From assembly GCF_000321225.1 (NCBI RefSeq), contig NW_004450275.1, forward strand, positions 7,671,122 through 7,735,121: 64,000 nt of DNA, given 5' to 3'. This document shows positions 1-11,920 of the stretch, piece after piece. Under the pieces are notes generated by a model. The model saw nothing but the letters and a program-made list of their open reading frames with translations. It was not told the DNA's origin and did no database searches. Both the position numbers and the translations under genes were made by a program. The stretch is from Odobenus rosmarus divergens. Lineage: Eukaryota > Chordata > Mammalia > Carnivora > Odobenidae. The number at the start of each line of letters is the position of its first letter. The stretch's first letter is position 1.

Positions 1-299
1 TAATTAACTACCTGATATACTTGCTAATGGTTTTTTTCAACCATTTTTGGCTATATTTTTTATCACTTCTTCATGTGACAACTGCAGTTTCTCATCCCTA
101 ATATCACTGAATTTGATTCTCCTGGTTGAGTGGTCTTTAATAGAGAGAGGAGGTTATCATAGCATAAGAATCAAAGTGCTGCTTATGACTGACCTCATTT
201 ACTGCCCTATTTGTGAGGCACTTCAGAGAAAACAACCCTTCTTTGAGTATCAGTAAGATTCAGACGTTTGCAACACTATGTGTTCACTCCTTCCATGTC
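1..299. other. Unassigned sequence
   Basis: AT-rich sequence without a recognised repeat, splice-bounded frame or RNA gene. The 69-codon frame near the start has no coding character. Confidence 0.5.
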
Positions 300-510
300 T
301 TGGGTTCTGTTCTGGATGCTTTGCATGTATAATTCACTTAAACTTCATTGAAACTCTATGAGGTCAATGCCATTAAAATGGTTTATGATGTGTAAATGAA
401 GGCCTGGAACAAGCAAATAGCTTTGCCCAAGGTCACACAGCTGGTAGGTGGACAAGTCAGGCATTAAACCCAGTCAGACGAACTCCAGAGATAGAGCACT
501 TAACACCCAT
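300..510 (-). repeat. MIR SINE relic, antisense
   Basis: The stretch holds the antisense MIR core 'caaggtcacacagctggtag', preceded by 'tttgcatgtataattcactt' and followed by 'agtcagacgaactccagaga'. These match the order of the ancient tRNA-derived MIR element read on the - strand. No target duplication remains. Confidence 0.85.
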
Positions 511-2003
511 ATTCTACATTTTACGGAAGTGAGCCCAAGACAGAGATGAAGATGCTTCCCGCTTCTCAGGGACCCCGTTCCCACATGGCTGTGGGTCTCA
601 CTGTGAGATAAGAGTGAGTGATGAAATGATAGAAACTTCCAGACACAAGACGAGGTTGTTTGAAAAAGCAGTAGCTTATGCCCCACTTTGCATTGGAAGC
701 ACAAGGAGAGACGACTTCACGAGGTGCCCTGCTCCTATGTGGTTGGTGGCAACAGAGAGGAAACAACGCTGTGGCCTGCTCTGTCAAAGAGCAGCACCTT
801 CACGGTTCCCAACACCTGCGTGTCTTCTCCACACAAGAAGCTAGCACAGCGAGCGTAGATCCAGCAGGGGATGCCTGTGCTTCCAAAGGGTCAGAGGGAC
901 TCACTACCTCGGTGCAGACAGCAGCAGGAACACAAGCCCAGACTCAAGGATATCCCACTGGAGGCCAGTAATGACCACAACATCAGTCCTAGTCTTGGAA
1001 GGAAAAGAACAAGTCCAGAAACCAAAATAGATAGCCACATATTTCAGAAGATATGATACGCCAACATCCCTACCTACCATTGTCACAAACTTTCTAATGA
1101 TACCTTTTGCTTTTGGCTTGGAAAATTTCGACTCTATAAATATCCTTCCTAATAGCGCGGGCAGATGTAGCATTGGCATAAATACCTTTCTGAGATCCGT
1201 GGAAAGAAGCTGCGTTAGAAGTGAGTATTGTGTGGTATGTGGATATTCTTAGGATGTGTAGAGGAAGTATAGGATAAATTACCCATTCAGTCACCTAAGG
1301 AAATAATGCCTCTCCAGGATTACTCTTTTGTTTATAAGATTTCATAAGTTGATCATTTAGGATATTCCTTAGAAGAAAGTAGAAGAAGGTATAGGCATCA
1401 AACTTGGGAACTCAAAAGGAGTTTTGGTCAGTATGAATCCCTGAAAGGAAGGTTCATTCTCTGTGTGTGAAAGACAACAAATTCTTTCACTAAGCCTTTG
1501 ATCCCTTTATGGTTTCGTTGTTCATTCTACTGATTGTACTAGAAACAAGTTTCACTTCAGATATAATAGTTAATGACAGAGACTAGAAAAGGAAGTGGGT
1601 GTGGAACTGTAGTAAACTATAATGACAAGAGCGTTGGTTGCTATTTATAGCATTTGTTAAACTTTCATCTCCTCAAATTGCTATTTTCATATAGCAAACT
1701 TTAATCTCTCAGGCAACAGGGTAAGCAACATGAGATTAGAACTGGAAGTAATTTCTGGCATTAGTCAAATATGTCATGACTAAGAAAAACACCTTCTTCA
1801 TTTTGAAATGTCACCAGTTACCAGTGAGAATAGAAAAATAAACATTCACAAGTGACCTTGCAGTGATCAGTGTGGGATAATGGTGACATAGAGGAGTTAT
1901 GTTACAGGATACCATCCATGAGGCAAAATGGATAAAATGTGAATAAGGAACAAAAAAGACTCTTTTAGAGACTTGGAGCTATCTTATGAAAAAAAACTTG
2001 TCA
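511..2003. other. Unassigned sequence
   Basis: About 1.5 kb with no repeat I recognise. Several overlapping frames of 60-97 codons at 474-1294 run on both strands and lack flanking splice signals, so I read them as chance frames in a locally GC-richer patch (about 540-960). Confidence 0.45.
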
Positions 2004-2204
2004 GGGGTGCCTGGGTGGCTCAGTCGGTTAAGCAACTGCCTTCGGCTCAGGTCATGATCCCAGGGCCCTGGGATCGAGCCCCACATCGGGTTCCCTGTTC
2101 CGCAGGAAGCCTGCTTCTACCTCTACCTCTGTCTGCAGCTCTGCCTACTGGTGCTCTCTCTCTATCTCTGTTAAATAAATAAATAAAAATCTTAAAAAAA
2201 AAAA
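2004..2204 (+). mobile_element. Can-SINE, full length
   Basis: tRNA-like head with A-box 'tggctcagtcgg' and B-box 'gggatcgagcccc', then a CT-rich middle and an 'aaataaataaataaaaatct' tail. The flanks 'aacttgtca' and 'aactcatca' look like a decayed target duplication, which suggests an older copy. Confidence 0.93.
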
Positions 2205-3394
2205 GAACTCATCAGAAAACCATTTGCTCATATCTAATAAGAAATACAATTGGTGCTGAGAACAGAGAGTGGCTGAATCTCAGCCCAGTTCCTCTTTTTA
2301 AAACTCTTTCAGCTCCGTGATGGAGTCAGTCCACTAGGGTGGAAGGAAGAGTGTAAGGCTAGGAGTGGTAGCAGGCTGGGGGTGGTGGCCAGGGAGAGGC
2401 TGTGAAGAGGCTCAGTCTGCGGGACGTGGACCCTCACCTTGCCCACTCTCCCATTGCAAAGACTGGTTTGCTTCTCTTGTTAGACCTAAAATTCTTTGTT
2501 TGTTGGAACCTCCATTTATAGCCTTCTGGACTTCCTCCAGTCCGTGGACACAGTAGGCACATAGCACATTTACGTAAGTCCGTGTGGCTAAGAAAATTTG
2601 TACGATTTGATCCTAAAACAACTTGTCGATTGATGTCAAGACATTTTACAAACTGGTGGCAGACAAACTGTGGAATGCGGCCAGGAAACTCTCAGACTGA
2701 ATACAGGGAAAGAGACTGCAGTAGCTGGGAGTGCTTGAGGGAGCCAGACAACCATCATCTCTGGTGAAGCAAGGGTATAAGTTTGGACCAGAAGCTCGGT
2801 GATTTTGTTGAAATGGTCTTAAATGTGGCAGCATTGACTCCTAAGAATTTAGATGTTTAAATAACTGAGATATTATTTCATTTATAGGCTTAGCTCAAAA
2901 CCCAGTTATGATATATCTTACTGTTTGTACCCAAGGCTTTTCCACTGCCGAGAATACTGTAAGGCAAGCCTGAGAAACAGTGAAGATACTAGCCCCGAGT
3001 CCCTTCTCTACCAGCAATGAGAAGCGCTCACCACATAGTACAGGCAAGTTGAAATTCTGATACTCTCTATTTGCCCTTCCCTGTATACTGGATAGCATCA
3101 GCCTGATAGCTGCAATCCCTCATAATTGTTTCTCTTCCTTATGACCATACAATCATGTATTTCATGCAAGGACTAACAAGTGGATAAGAAATGTACTTAT
3201 ATCTATTTTTATTACATTAATCAAAGTCACAGATACATATTGCTTACCTACTATGTATAACCTTCCATGACAAAGGCTGAGGGACATAGTACATTTAAGG
3301 ACTGGCTTTTCATCCCTTTGGAAATAAGATTATCTGAAAAGAAAAAAGTGACTAGCACTACAAGGTCCACAATCCCTGGGAGACAAGTAACAAG
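2205..3394. other. Unassigned sequence
   Basis: No confident repeat or gene. The outer part of the L2 relic that follows may begin near 3250. Confidence 0.4.
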
Positions 3395-3575
3395 GACTAA
3401 GAACATTGAGTGGTGTAAGAGGTCAAGGGAGGGTGAGCTCATTAGACTGAGATATTCAAGGAAGACTTCCTGGAAAGGGTGGAGTTTGAGCTGGATCTTG
3501 AAAAATGAGCATACGTTTGGGAGGTAAAGAGAAGGCAAGAAAATTTTCCAAGCAAAAGGAACAGAGTACATTCCA
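3395..3575 (-). repeat. L2 LINE fragment, antisense
   Basis: The text 'ggaagacttcctggaaaggg', then 'gtttgagctggatcttgaaa' and 'ggcaagaaaattttccaagc', follows the antisense L2 3' region (GGAAGGCTTCCTGGAGGAGG ... GAGCTGAGTCTTGAAGGATG). It is heavily diverged. Confidence 0.7.
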
Positions 3576-3629
3576 GTATGGGTTCTTTAGAGAAACCCAT
3601 TTCACACTGTATTTAGAAACAACCTCCTT

Positions 3630-4110
3630 CCTGAACTAAGAATTTATTGGCCCAGGTATTGCAAAGTCTAGAAGTAGCTCCTGCTTTGATATGACAGAAG
3701 CATATACCCAAACACCACTGTGTTTCTCTGTGTTGTCTTCACTCTCTGGTAAGTTCTCCTTTACAGCAGGGACTGGAAGCTCCAGATACATAGCCTGACA
3801 ACTCAGCAACCTTGCAGAAACTGAACATGCACATATGTCCTGGAGTTGAGTCCCATTAGCCTGACTTGGGACAGACCTTTCTCTGAGACAGTCATTGAGG
3901 CCAAAATGACAGAATATCCTTATTGCCTCATCTAGGTCATGGGCCACCAGAGTTGGGCTATAAACGAGTTGAGACTGGCGTTGAGAGATTAGTGCCACGT
4001 TCACCTAATAGATGATAGGCTAGATGGAGTTATCTACAAGGAAATATCATAAGGGTATTCCTGGAAGGGGAAATGGATGCTAAGAGTCAGAAATCACAAT
4101 GGTATAAATA
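3630..4110. repeat. Ancient interspersed repeat, family not assigned
   Basis: The spaced words 'aagaatttattggcccaggt', 'ctggagttgagtcccattag' and 'ggaaggggaaatggatgcta' occur in the order known from a common mammalian repeat whose name I cannot give. The 122-codon antisense frame inside it is therefore not a gene. Confidence 0.5.
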
Positions 4111-5684
4111 AATATTCAGAAATGAGAGATAGGTCAAGGTTTATACAGATGTAGGTGTCCACAGTTATGAGCATAAATTATTATCATGAAAATAAATTAC
4201 TGTGTTATCAGATATTTGTCTTATTTGGCATCTGTTTTTCAAATGATCCACCAAGTCAGGCTTTGAAAAACATTTAACTTACAAATCATGTTTAGGGCTC
4301 ATTCTCCTCCTCCTATCTCTATTATAATACTACCACTAGAAATAAATAAATAAATTGGAAAATGGAGCAAAGCAAGGGATGTTCTCTGTTGCTCAGGTTG
4401 GACTATTAAGAAATCTTTTCTCGGGAATTCCCCATGTTTCAGATAGAATAGAAATTAAGTGGCTGATTCATTCATTCATTAACAGTAGGGAGAATCTTCT
4501 GAGGCGCCAGTGCATCCTAACCCCAGCAGATCCTCCCTAATGCCTGTTCTTGCAAAAGCCCTCTGAAATTTCAGAGGTGTTTACTGGCATTTGTTCTCAC
4601 CAAATGCTAATATGCCTATGTCATGGTGCTTTGTTTACACACTATACATGTTGTCACACTTTGTCTTTATGCACAATCAATAATATTTTGGTAGCACTGA
4701 ATACTTAATTCGGTGACATTTCATGGCTGGCTTTGTGTTGTTGTTACTTTCAAAGTCTACTTTTTTAGAGTTCCAAATTCCCAGCAAATTAGCCTGTTAA
4801 ACATATCAACAAGTTGAAACTGTGGTTGAGACTATGTTTTCATAACACATAATTATGATCCCTCAAAAAACCTTCCCAAGCCCTAGTTAATTGAGGTAGT
4901 TAATTGAGGTCCATGGATCCGTCAGGCTTCCGTGCCTTTTGACAGCAAATATGCAGTGAACGCTTTCCCTGAGATGGATTTTTCACACCTTTTGGAATCT
5001 AATGAGCTTGATCACCTGTTTCTGACTCAGGTTTTTTCCTTTATATTTACATTTACAAAGCTTGGTAATAAATCTAAATTTGACCTCAAAATCACTTTAA
5101 TTTCCTTATTTCAGTCTTCAACCTTCATTGTCCACTGGGTCTTAATATTTTATTGGACAGTAGATCTCTCTAAAACTTTTTGAAAACTCTGGTCTCCTTC
5201 CCCAGAAAAGTGCACAAACATCAAATGTTGCTTACAACTGTAGAAGGTTCTCTTACCCACCAATCCTGTACAAGACTTCTACTTAGGAGCACTTGCTTTT
5301 GATGTAGACATTTGAAAACAAATATGGATTTTATTTTCCACTTCAGGTACCTTTTCAAAAGGATACCTGTGACCACTTCATTTGTCTTCTCCTTTGGCTA
5401 ACTTGGCTCCTATCAGCCCTCAGACAGTAGAAGAGACCTAAGAGAAAGAAGAGTACAGTGAATTATTTCTCTTATCCTGCTAATTCTGTTGTTGGGTGAG
5501 GGGATACATCGGACCCCACTCACTAAATTAGCAATGCCAGCCAGAAAAAAAGACAAAAAACAACCAGCCAACTGTCTGCTGACACATAAAGAATACTGGG
5601 TTGGATATTCAAAACCTAGCCAAAACTTAGGGACACACCAAGAGGTTTGCTTTCCCTTCCACTCATCAAATATTCCTTGGGTAT
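4111..5684. other. Unassigned AT-rich sequence
   Basis: Nothing recognisable apart from a short 'aaataaataaataaa' run at 4341-4355. Frames of 61-83 codons here are not splice-bounded. Confidence 0.45.
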
Positions 5685-5784
5685 CTTCTTTGACCAAGGC
5701 ACTTTGTATGCACTATTCTGTTTCATCAGTGGTTTGGGCAGTGCCCCACAAATAAAAGGCACTGAATACATATTTGTTGGAAAT
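5685..5784 (+). repeat. L2 LINE 3' end
   Basis: 'aaaaggcactgaatacatat' followed by 'ttgttggaaatgaataata' is the L2 3' terminus (GGCACTCAATAAATATTTGTTGAATGAATG) in sense orientation. Confidence 0.7.
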
Positions 5785-5975
5785 GAATAATAACTAACAC
5801 TTATTGGGCAATTATTATGTGCCAAGAGGTTTAATTCTCAAAACAACTGAATGAAGTAGGTGTCATTAACTGCATTTTTAATGAGGCCCACAGGGGTTCA
5901 GGAACTTAACCAAGGTTCTGAAGCTATGAGCCTACACCTGATGCTTTTATCCACCACACTGTAGTACTTCAATGT
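5785..5975 (-). repeat. MIR SINE relic, antisense
   Basis: 'taacacttattgggcaatta' through 'ttaattctcaaaacaactga' and 'aacttaaccaaggttctgaa' follows the antisense MIR order. It abuts the L2 end just upstream. Confidence 0.75.
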
Positions 5976-5989
5976 TCTCTCACAGGTGT

Positions 5990-6130
5990 GATTGTTTAAC
6001 CTTGTCTAAGAGATGACAAATTCTAGTTCAGGTCTGATCAATAACTTAACTCAGAAGAACATACGACAGAGCCTGGATTGGGCCCGAGTTTGACCGATTT
6101 CAAACCCAGATCACCGCTGTCTTCTTTGTT
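5990..6130 (-). repeat. MIR-like relic, antisense
   Basis: 'gacagagcctggattgggcc' and 'atttcaaacccagatcaccg' resemble the antisense MIR distal end. It is diverged, so the call is tentative. Confidence 0.45.
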
Positions 6131-7582
6131 ATGGCGTCAATTCCATCCACACACTACCTTCCCCCTAACTTCCGGTCCATCTCCATTCCCACAGCCATGC
6201 ATCTGAAACCACTGCTTGATCACTATGGGGTGAGTGCACCAATGGCTACAAACCAAAGGCTTCCATTTTCAGGCCAAAGGCAGCCACACAAAGATCCTGC
6301 AAAATTCCCCATCTTATTTCATCTGTCAGTTACTTACATATTTTGAACTTAGTTCAACCTTTAGCGAAGTTATAGTTCTTTGAAAAATCCATCACAAAGT
6401 TTTAGTAGAAATTGGGACTGGGGAAGAAAAAGCAAGCTTCCTATGTTTCTTTAGTTTTATTAATTATTCCTCACGGGTTTTATATTTATTATTGTTTCTG
6501 GAGGCTTGCCAGTGGGGCCACCCACTCTCCTTCATCTGGAGGAGCAGGTGCCTACAGCTAGCCGATGTTTCTTGTGAGAGAAATGTAAGAAATACCATCT
6601 ACTTTATTCCATGTAGTTGATCCCTCCATTCTCTTATTTCCCTCATGTTCACTAATTATGAGTTGGTATCGTTGTCTAGGGCAAGAGCTGTCAAAAATTA
6701 ACTGTAAAAATTATGATTTCTGGCTGGTTTCATGTTTCATATATATCATAAGAGGCCCAAATTTCAAACTAGATTCCTAGTAACAATGGCAAGCCAGGTC
6801 TGTCCTGGCTTACAGATTTACACAGGGGCTCAGAGGAATTATTAGATGACAAAACCAGCCCCACCATTTGGAAGCTGAAAAATCTAATCTCACACCCATG
6901 TAGACAGAGACAAACACAAAGGAACACACACACACAACCAAGCAGTAAATACATTGGGCAGATCCTTATTCGCCAAGAGAAATAAACATTTGCTCTGGGA
7001 GACAATCTCTTCCATTTCTGAGAAAATGGAAAAAGACCATCATTCCTGTAAACTACTCACCCCCAGGCGGCAGGTTTATTTCATGTCTCCAGGCTGCAAT
7101 ATCTTCACTTATTAAAAGAAGGCTTTCCAAAAAAGTATGTGTGTTTGCAGGTGTCCGTCAAATTGGAGGAACATTCAAGGACCTAATCTAAGTCCAAAGG
7201 GAAATTACCTTCTCTCCTGTTAACAGTTGTTTTTCAAGGATGGGCAGAAATCCTAAGCACAGAATAACAAGAAATCTGGGCAGGTTATTTAAGAGTAGAT
7301 CTTTGACATTTAATTCAGTTATACAAGAACAAGTGCTGCACATGATGTGTTTCCCTCCTGCTCACCTGTTTCATTTTCATTATGTTTATTCTTAGAAAGG
7401 TGAGCACAAGCAGCAGATAGGTGAGCTAACGACTTTTCCAACACGAGACATGAATTTCAAACAAAGGATATTTTATTTTATTTCAGCTGGAGATTTCCAA
7501 AGGAGCACCCTCTTTCTCTGTTAATTAGAATCCAGATATTGTCTTTTTGACTAGAGACATATTACAGTTGTCAATTCAAAGC
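6131..7582. other. Unassigned sequence
   Basis: About 1.4 kb with no repeat or exon signal I can support. A short CA run sits near 6926-6936. Confidence 0.4.
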
Positions 7583-7599
7583 AAAAAAATTAAAATGCC

Positions 7600-7777
7600 G
7601 CGGCACCTGGGTGGCACCGACTGGTTAAGCGTCTGCCTTCGGCTCAGGTCATGATCTCAGGCTCCTGAGATCGAGCCCCGCCCGCATTGGGCTTTCTGCT
7701 CAGCAGGGGGTCTGCTTCCCTTCCCCCCCAAATCATGCTTAATTTCACTCTCTCTCAAATAATTAAATAAAATCTTT
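7600..7777 (+). mobile_element. Can-SINE with perfect 17-bp target duplication
   Basis: Complete SINE with head 'cggcacctgggtggcaccga', B-box 'gagatcgagcccc' and tail 'aaataattaaataaaatctt'. The duplication 'aaaaaaattaaaatgcc' is exact at 7583-7599 and 7778-7794, so the insertion boundaries are firm. The middle is shortened compared with other copies here. Confidence 0.96.
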
Positions 7778-7794
7778 AAAAAAATTAAAATGCC

Positions 7795-8144
7795 ATTTAC
7801 TACTTGGACTATGTTAACAAATTAAAACAAAACAAAGGAAAGGAAGGCAATGTTCCATGATTAGTGATGGCAACAAGATGACATCTACTGTATACAAATA
7901 CTATACTGTTGAGCCTTTTGAATTATTTTTCATGATATGAGGGTGGGTTGCGTTGACCCTGCCAAGACCACTCACCCAGCTTCCCTTGTGGCCACAATTC
8001 ACAAGATATTTGTAAGCTGACATTAGGGTTTGGGCCACAGAACAGAATAAAGACAGTAAAGCTGTGACCTAAGAGTCACTCATACGGGGCCTAGTCACCT
8101 GGACAAAAGACTGGATCCTTCCAGAATTGAAACCCAGGCCTCCT
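7795..8144. other. Unassigned sequence
   Basis: No recognised feature. Confidence 0.4.
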
Positions 8145-8300
8145 GACACTATTCATTGAGTCTTTCTTGTGTAAGGTGTTGCAGTGGATGCTCTGAGCAT
8201 TTACCCTTCTGAGCCACACAATGCAAGAGGTTGAGACTGTAACTCACTCACACCCACACATTTAGAAGGAAAAGAGTCAGGCTTTCAACTATGCTCTTTC
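8145..8300 (-). repeat. MIR SINE relic, antisense
   Basis: 'tcattgagtctttcttgtgt' and 'ggatgctctgagcatttacc', then 'actcactcacacccacacat', keep the antisense MIR layout with much divergence. Confidence 0.55.
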
Positions 8301-9469
8301 TGCTGCTACATGTTCTTCCTGTTGCTACGCATGCCCAATACTACAAAGGCAGAGAGATATGTAAAATCAGCCTCTGACCGTGGGACCGGTTTCACAGGTG
8401 TCCATCTGGAGGTCCAGCTCTGAAGCTCTTCAAGCTTGGCTCAGTGCTCTGCTAGCACTGTCTTGAAATTCTTAAGAATTTTTGAACAAGGGGCCTCGTG
8501 TTTCATTTTAATGTGACTTTTACTAATTATCTAGCCGGTCCTCCCTATAAAGATAGCACACAGCAGAAGAAATAGTCCCATGAAAGCCCCCCCTTGGGGA
8601 CACTGGAATGAAGAGAGCTGCTTTCTGTATAGTTACCTAGCAGATCCGTCATAAAATTGATCTCAAGGTATTCTGGATATTTGAGGAAATGCTCAGATTT
8701 CTGTCATTTTTCTTAGGGGAGATAGAAGTGAAAGGTAGAGTTTGTCCATTTTCCCCCTACTACTAGCTGCCCTCCCCCCAGTAACTTGCTCTACATTTTG
8801 AAGTGTGTGGCAATGTCTCATACCAAACAAGAGCTCTGACAGAACAAACGATGTTGAAAAATCATGAGGTTGCTTCTTATTGGGTGTCAGTGCACAGCAC
8901 ACACCCATCTCTTGTCATGCTCCAAAGAAATGAGCAAACTCCTCTCAACACTAGTATGGTAAATAGTTGTAAAGGCCAAGTCCACTCGAAAGGCAAAGGA
9001 GTCCCACACCTTCCCGGTTTAAAAACCCCACAAGTCCTAGCTATCCATAAGCAACGAAAAAAAAAAAAAGCTTCTCTTACTGGTTTGAAAATGAATAGTC
9101 CTCTCTAGGGAAAAACAACACAAAACAAAACCTTTTGATTGTATGATTTAAATATGAAACAATCTATGACTTCTAAAAATGACTTGGTTGATATCAAAAT
9201 GCAAAGTTGTGTGTCAGGAGAATAAATGAATTATTTATCGATTAACTGGCAGAGAAGGAGTATTTGAAAAGCATCTAGCTGAAATTTCGGAATAATCCTG
9301 AACACAGGTGACTTTCAGTAAAGACTGAGTGGCAGCTGATGGGTCTCACCTAATGAGGGGGGGGGCAGGAATGGGCACAGGCAGGGCCTGTGGGGAACTT
9401 GTTCCCCTCATCCCGATCCCCGCTGATACCTGTGTGCCACCACCGGCTCCAGCCTCCTCTCTGAGCCTT
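8301..9469. other. Unassigned sequence
   Basis: No supported gene or repeat. A homopolymer G run (about 11 G) lies at 9356-9366 and an A run near 9057-9069. The 101-codon frame at 8803-9108 has no splice context. Confidence 0.4.
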
Positions 9470-9600
9470 TATTCTGTGCTCCTTTCACCTGGGCCTTCCT
9501 TCCTCCACCACTGCTTGTGAACATCCTGCTCATCTCCTCAAGACCCAGCACAAATGTCACCCCACTCAGACAGCCGGTTGCTCCCTGAGCTGTGGGCCGC
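9470..9600 (+). repeat. L2-like LINE fragment
   Basis: 'gctcatctcctcaagaccca' followed by 'gcacaaatgtcaccccactc' resembles the L2 3' region (CTCATCCTTCAGGTCTCAGCTCAAATGTCACCTCC), sense strand. Confidence 0.55.
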
Positions 9601-9784
9601 CTGCTGGTGCTTCCTTCCGGATGGGATACATTCGACACCCCATACGGATAAGCTCTGCTGACTTCCAGGCATGTAGAGACACCGTTGTACTGTTCAGTGA
9701 CACACTGATGCATCAACAATCTAGATGTGAGGGCAGCTGAAGAGGAGCCATCCAGCGGAGGGACGAAGACAGAAAGTGTTGGAA

Positions 9785-9960
9785 TTAGAGGGGTTTGGAG
9801 CCGGACTCAGTTTCGGAATCTGGGCCAAATTACTTAATCTCTGCCTCAGTGTTCTTATCTGGGAGGTGGAGATCGTGAGAGAAGTGACTGCTGGGGTGGT
9901 GACGATGAAGATGGTTTACTGTGTTCCAGTGCTTGGAACCAGAACCCTAGGTGGCACTCT
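9785..9960 (+). repeat. MIR SINE relic
   Basis: 'gtttggagccggactcagtt', 'aaattacttaatctctgcct' and 'cagtgttcttatctgggagg' follow the sense MIR core. An 85-codon frame here is wholly explained by this repeat. Confidence 0.8.
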
Positions 9961-10224
9961 GGAAGCACTAACTGTGAGCCCTCATCGTACGTACCTGTTG
10001 GCATCATCCTTTTTTCCCATCAACCAACATTAAAACAGCACCATTGTTATGAGGGACCCACACGGTTTTATGAAGCTGAAGTAGTTCCTGGCTGGGAACC
10101 ACAGTGTCCTCTGATCCTCCTTCTTTTGTGGCACCTTTCACACTTTTTTCCTGCTGTTTCAGAATCTGCAACATGACTCATATCCTCTTGCCGTGTAAAA
10201 TCAAGTTGTCTTCTTCGAATCCTC

Positions 10225-10285
10225 ATAGCCCCTGTATTCAGCAGGAGCAGAATAAATGCTTATTGAATGAATAAATAATTGTGGG
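10225..10285 (+). repeat. L2 LINE 3' end
   Basis: 'gcagaataaatgcttattga' followed by 'atgaataaataattg' matches the sense L2 terminus and runs straight into the GAAA microsatellite. Confidence 0.6.
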
Positions 10286-10291
10286 GCAGAA

Positions 10292-10331
10292 CAAAAAAAG
10301 AAAGAAAGAAAGAAAGGAAGGAAGGAAGGAA

Positions 10332-10381
<50 letters not shown>

Positions 10382-10402
10382 CAAAGAAAGAGAAAGAAAA
10401 AC
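10292..10402 (+). repeat. (GAAA)n/(GGAA)n microsatellite
   Basis: About 110 bp of GAAA units interrupted by a block of five or six GGAA units near 10315-10336. The complementary-strand poly-phenylalanine/serine frames here are artefacts. A pure-purine tract of this size can form triplex DNA and is likely length-variable. Confidence 0.97.
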
Positions 10403-10930
10403 GAACAGTACTCTCACTGTCAATAGATAATGATCTGGAATGCTCCGGGCACCACCTGATCATTATCCAGTGTTAGCAATTACGCCACAGAGGGGAATTC
10501 TCGTACAAGGCAGTGACTAGATAAAACACGATGAGATTTAGTAGCCAATTGTACGCTGGAAGGTTTGGCGTAGATGTAGGTGGAAGATGATGTGATCACA
10601 TTTTGGAGATACTGTGAACTTTCACCCCAAATTCATACCTAACAACTTGACATGCCATTTGGAATTCTACAACGAGGGCATGATTCGTTGGGGTTAAAAA
10701 TTGCCTTATTAAACATCCTATCCTCATGCGCTACAATCACTAATCCCTCTGCTGCATGGCTGAGTAGACTCAGAGGCGCAAAAGCAAGGGAAGGACACGC
10801 TGAGAGAGAAAAAGAGGCTGTCCAAAATGAATTTTTTCCCATTTTGTCCTATTCAGCCCTCATAGTTTTGTCTGAAACTAATGCTGAAATCTGACAGGAG
10901 AACCACGGCAGAACTAGCTGTTTTATTTCA
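10403..10930. other. Unassigned sequence
   Basis: No recognised feature. Antiparallel 67- and 80-codon frames at 10639-10894 have no splice context. Confidence 0.4.
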
Positions 10931-11062
10931 TTTTTAAAAAAAATTTATTTAAATTCAATTAGCCAACATAGAGTACGTCATTAGTTTCAGATGTAGAGTT
11001 CAGTAATTCATCAGTTGCGTATACCACCCAGTGCTCATCACATCATGTGCCCTCCCTCATGC
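10931..11062 (-). mobile_element. L1 LINE 3' end, antisense
   Basis: 'aaattcaattagccaacata', 'tagtttcagatgtagagttc' and 'cacccagtgctcatcacatc' are the reverse complement of the carnivore L1 3' end. The T/A-rich start at 10931 is the poly(A) side. Only the last ~130 bp are kept, a severe 5' truncation. Confidence 0.9.
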
Positions 11063-11084
11063 AGTTTTAACATCAACAACATCG

Positions 11085-11210
11085 GTCATAATAACAATAA
11101 CTATGTTTGAGCACTATCTATGACACTGTACCAGGCACGCATTCTATGTGTCATCTCATTTAATTCTCAAAACAACTATGTTATTTGGAGATAATTATTT
11201 GTATCTGTTC
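11085..11210 (-). repeat. MIR SINE relic, antisense
   Basis: 'tgtaccaggcacgcattcta' and 'catttaattctcaaaacaac' match the antisense MIR end. Confidence 0.75.
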
Positions 11211-11769
11211 CGATGCTTTCATATACAAGAGCTAGAGTTAGACTTGACTCAAAATGGTATCAATAATAAAAGAAATCTGTTGTTTCAAGTAACAAGAAAT
11301 GCACAGTTGGGTGATTCTAAGGATGGGTCACTCAGCAGCTCAGGGATGCCATCAAGGACCCAGCTTCCTTTATACCTTCCACTTAGCCCTCATGGCACGG
11401 TGGAAGGCTTATCAGCTTATGATTTCAAGATGACAATAGCTGCTCTGAGCTTCACAGCCCAAAGGACAGAAGAGGGAGAACATGATGCATTTTAGAAAGG
11501 AGGGCAAGTTCCCAGAAGCTGCTCCATGGATTCATCTCATGCCTTCTTGGCATGTCCAGTCCCCTAACAGTTGCTCTCACAGTGAATAGAATTTCCTTGA
11601 CTGGCTTCATTAATTAATATTTGCCTCCTGAGGCTGAGAAGAGGTGCAGACTTCTCTGCACGCAAGGATGCCCAAAACCTGAACAAATTAGTCACTCTGT
11701 TAGCAAGGAAGCAGGAGAATGGAGTTTGCATAGACGGCCAAGAATGTCTACCCCAGACCTGGTTGTGTC
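11211..11769. other. Unassigned sequence
   Basis: No recognised feature. A 115-codon frame starts in the MIR and runs to 11495 without exon signals. Confidence 0.4.
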
Positions 11770-11920
11770 ATGTAACAAATAGGAATGCGGGAGCTCAGCC
11801 AGTCTGGTAACTTGTTCCAGAACACACAGTGAGTAGGTGATGACACCAGGATAGAGTCAGCCCCAGTCTGTGGAAATTTAAAGGGCATACTTCTGACCAC
11901 TGTGTCTTTCCACACGCTAC
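11770..11920 (-). repeat. MIR SINE relic, antisense
   Basis: 'taacttgttccagaacacac' then 'agtgagtaggtgatgacacc' and 'ccagtctgtggaaatttaaa' keep the antisense MIR core order. Confidence 0.7.

Noticed and set aside
3636..4004. 122-codon - frame
   Set aside because: It lies within an ancient interspersed repeat.
10238..10476. Phe/Ser-rich and Lys/Glu-rich frames
   Set aside because: They are translations of the (GAAA)n microsatellite.
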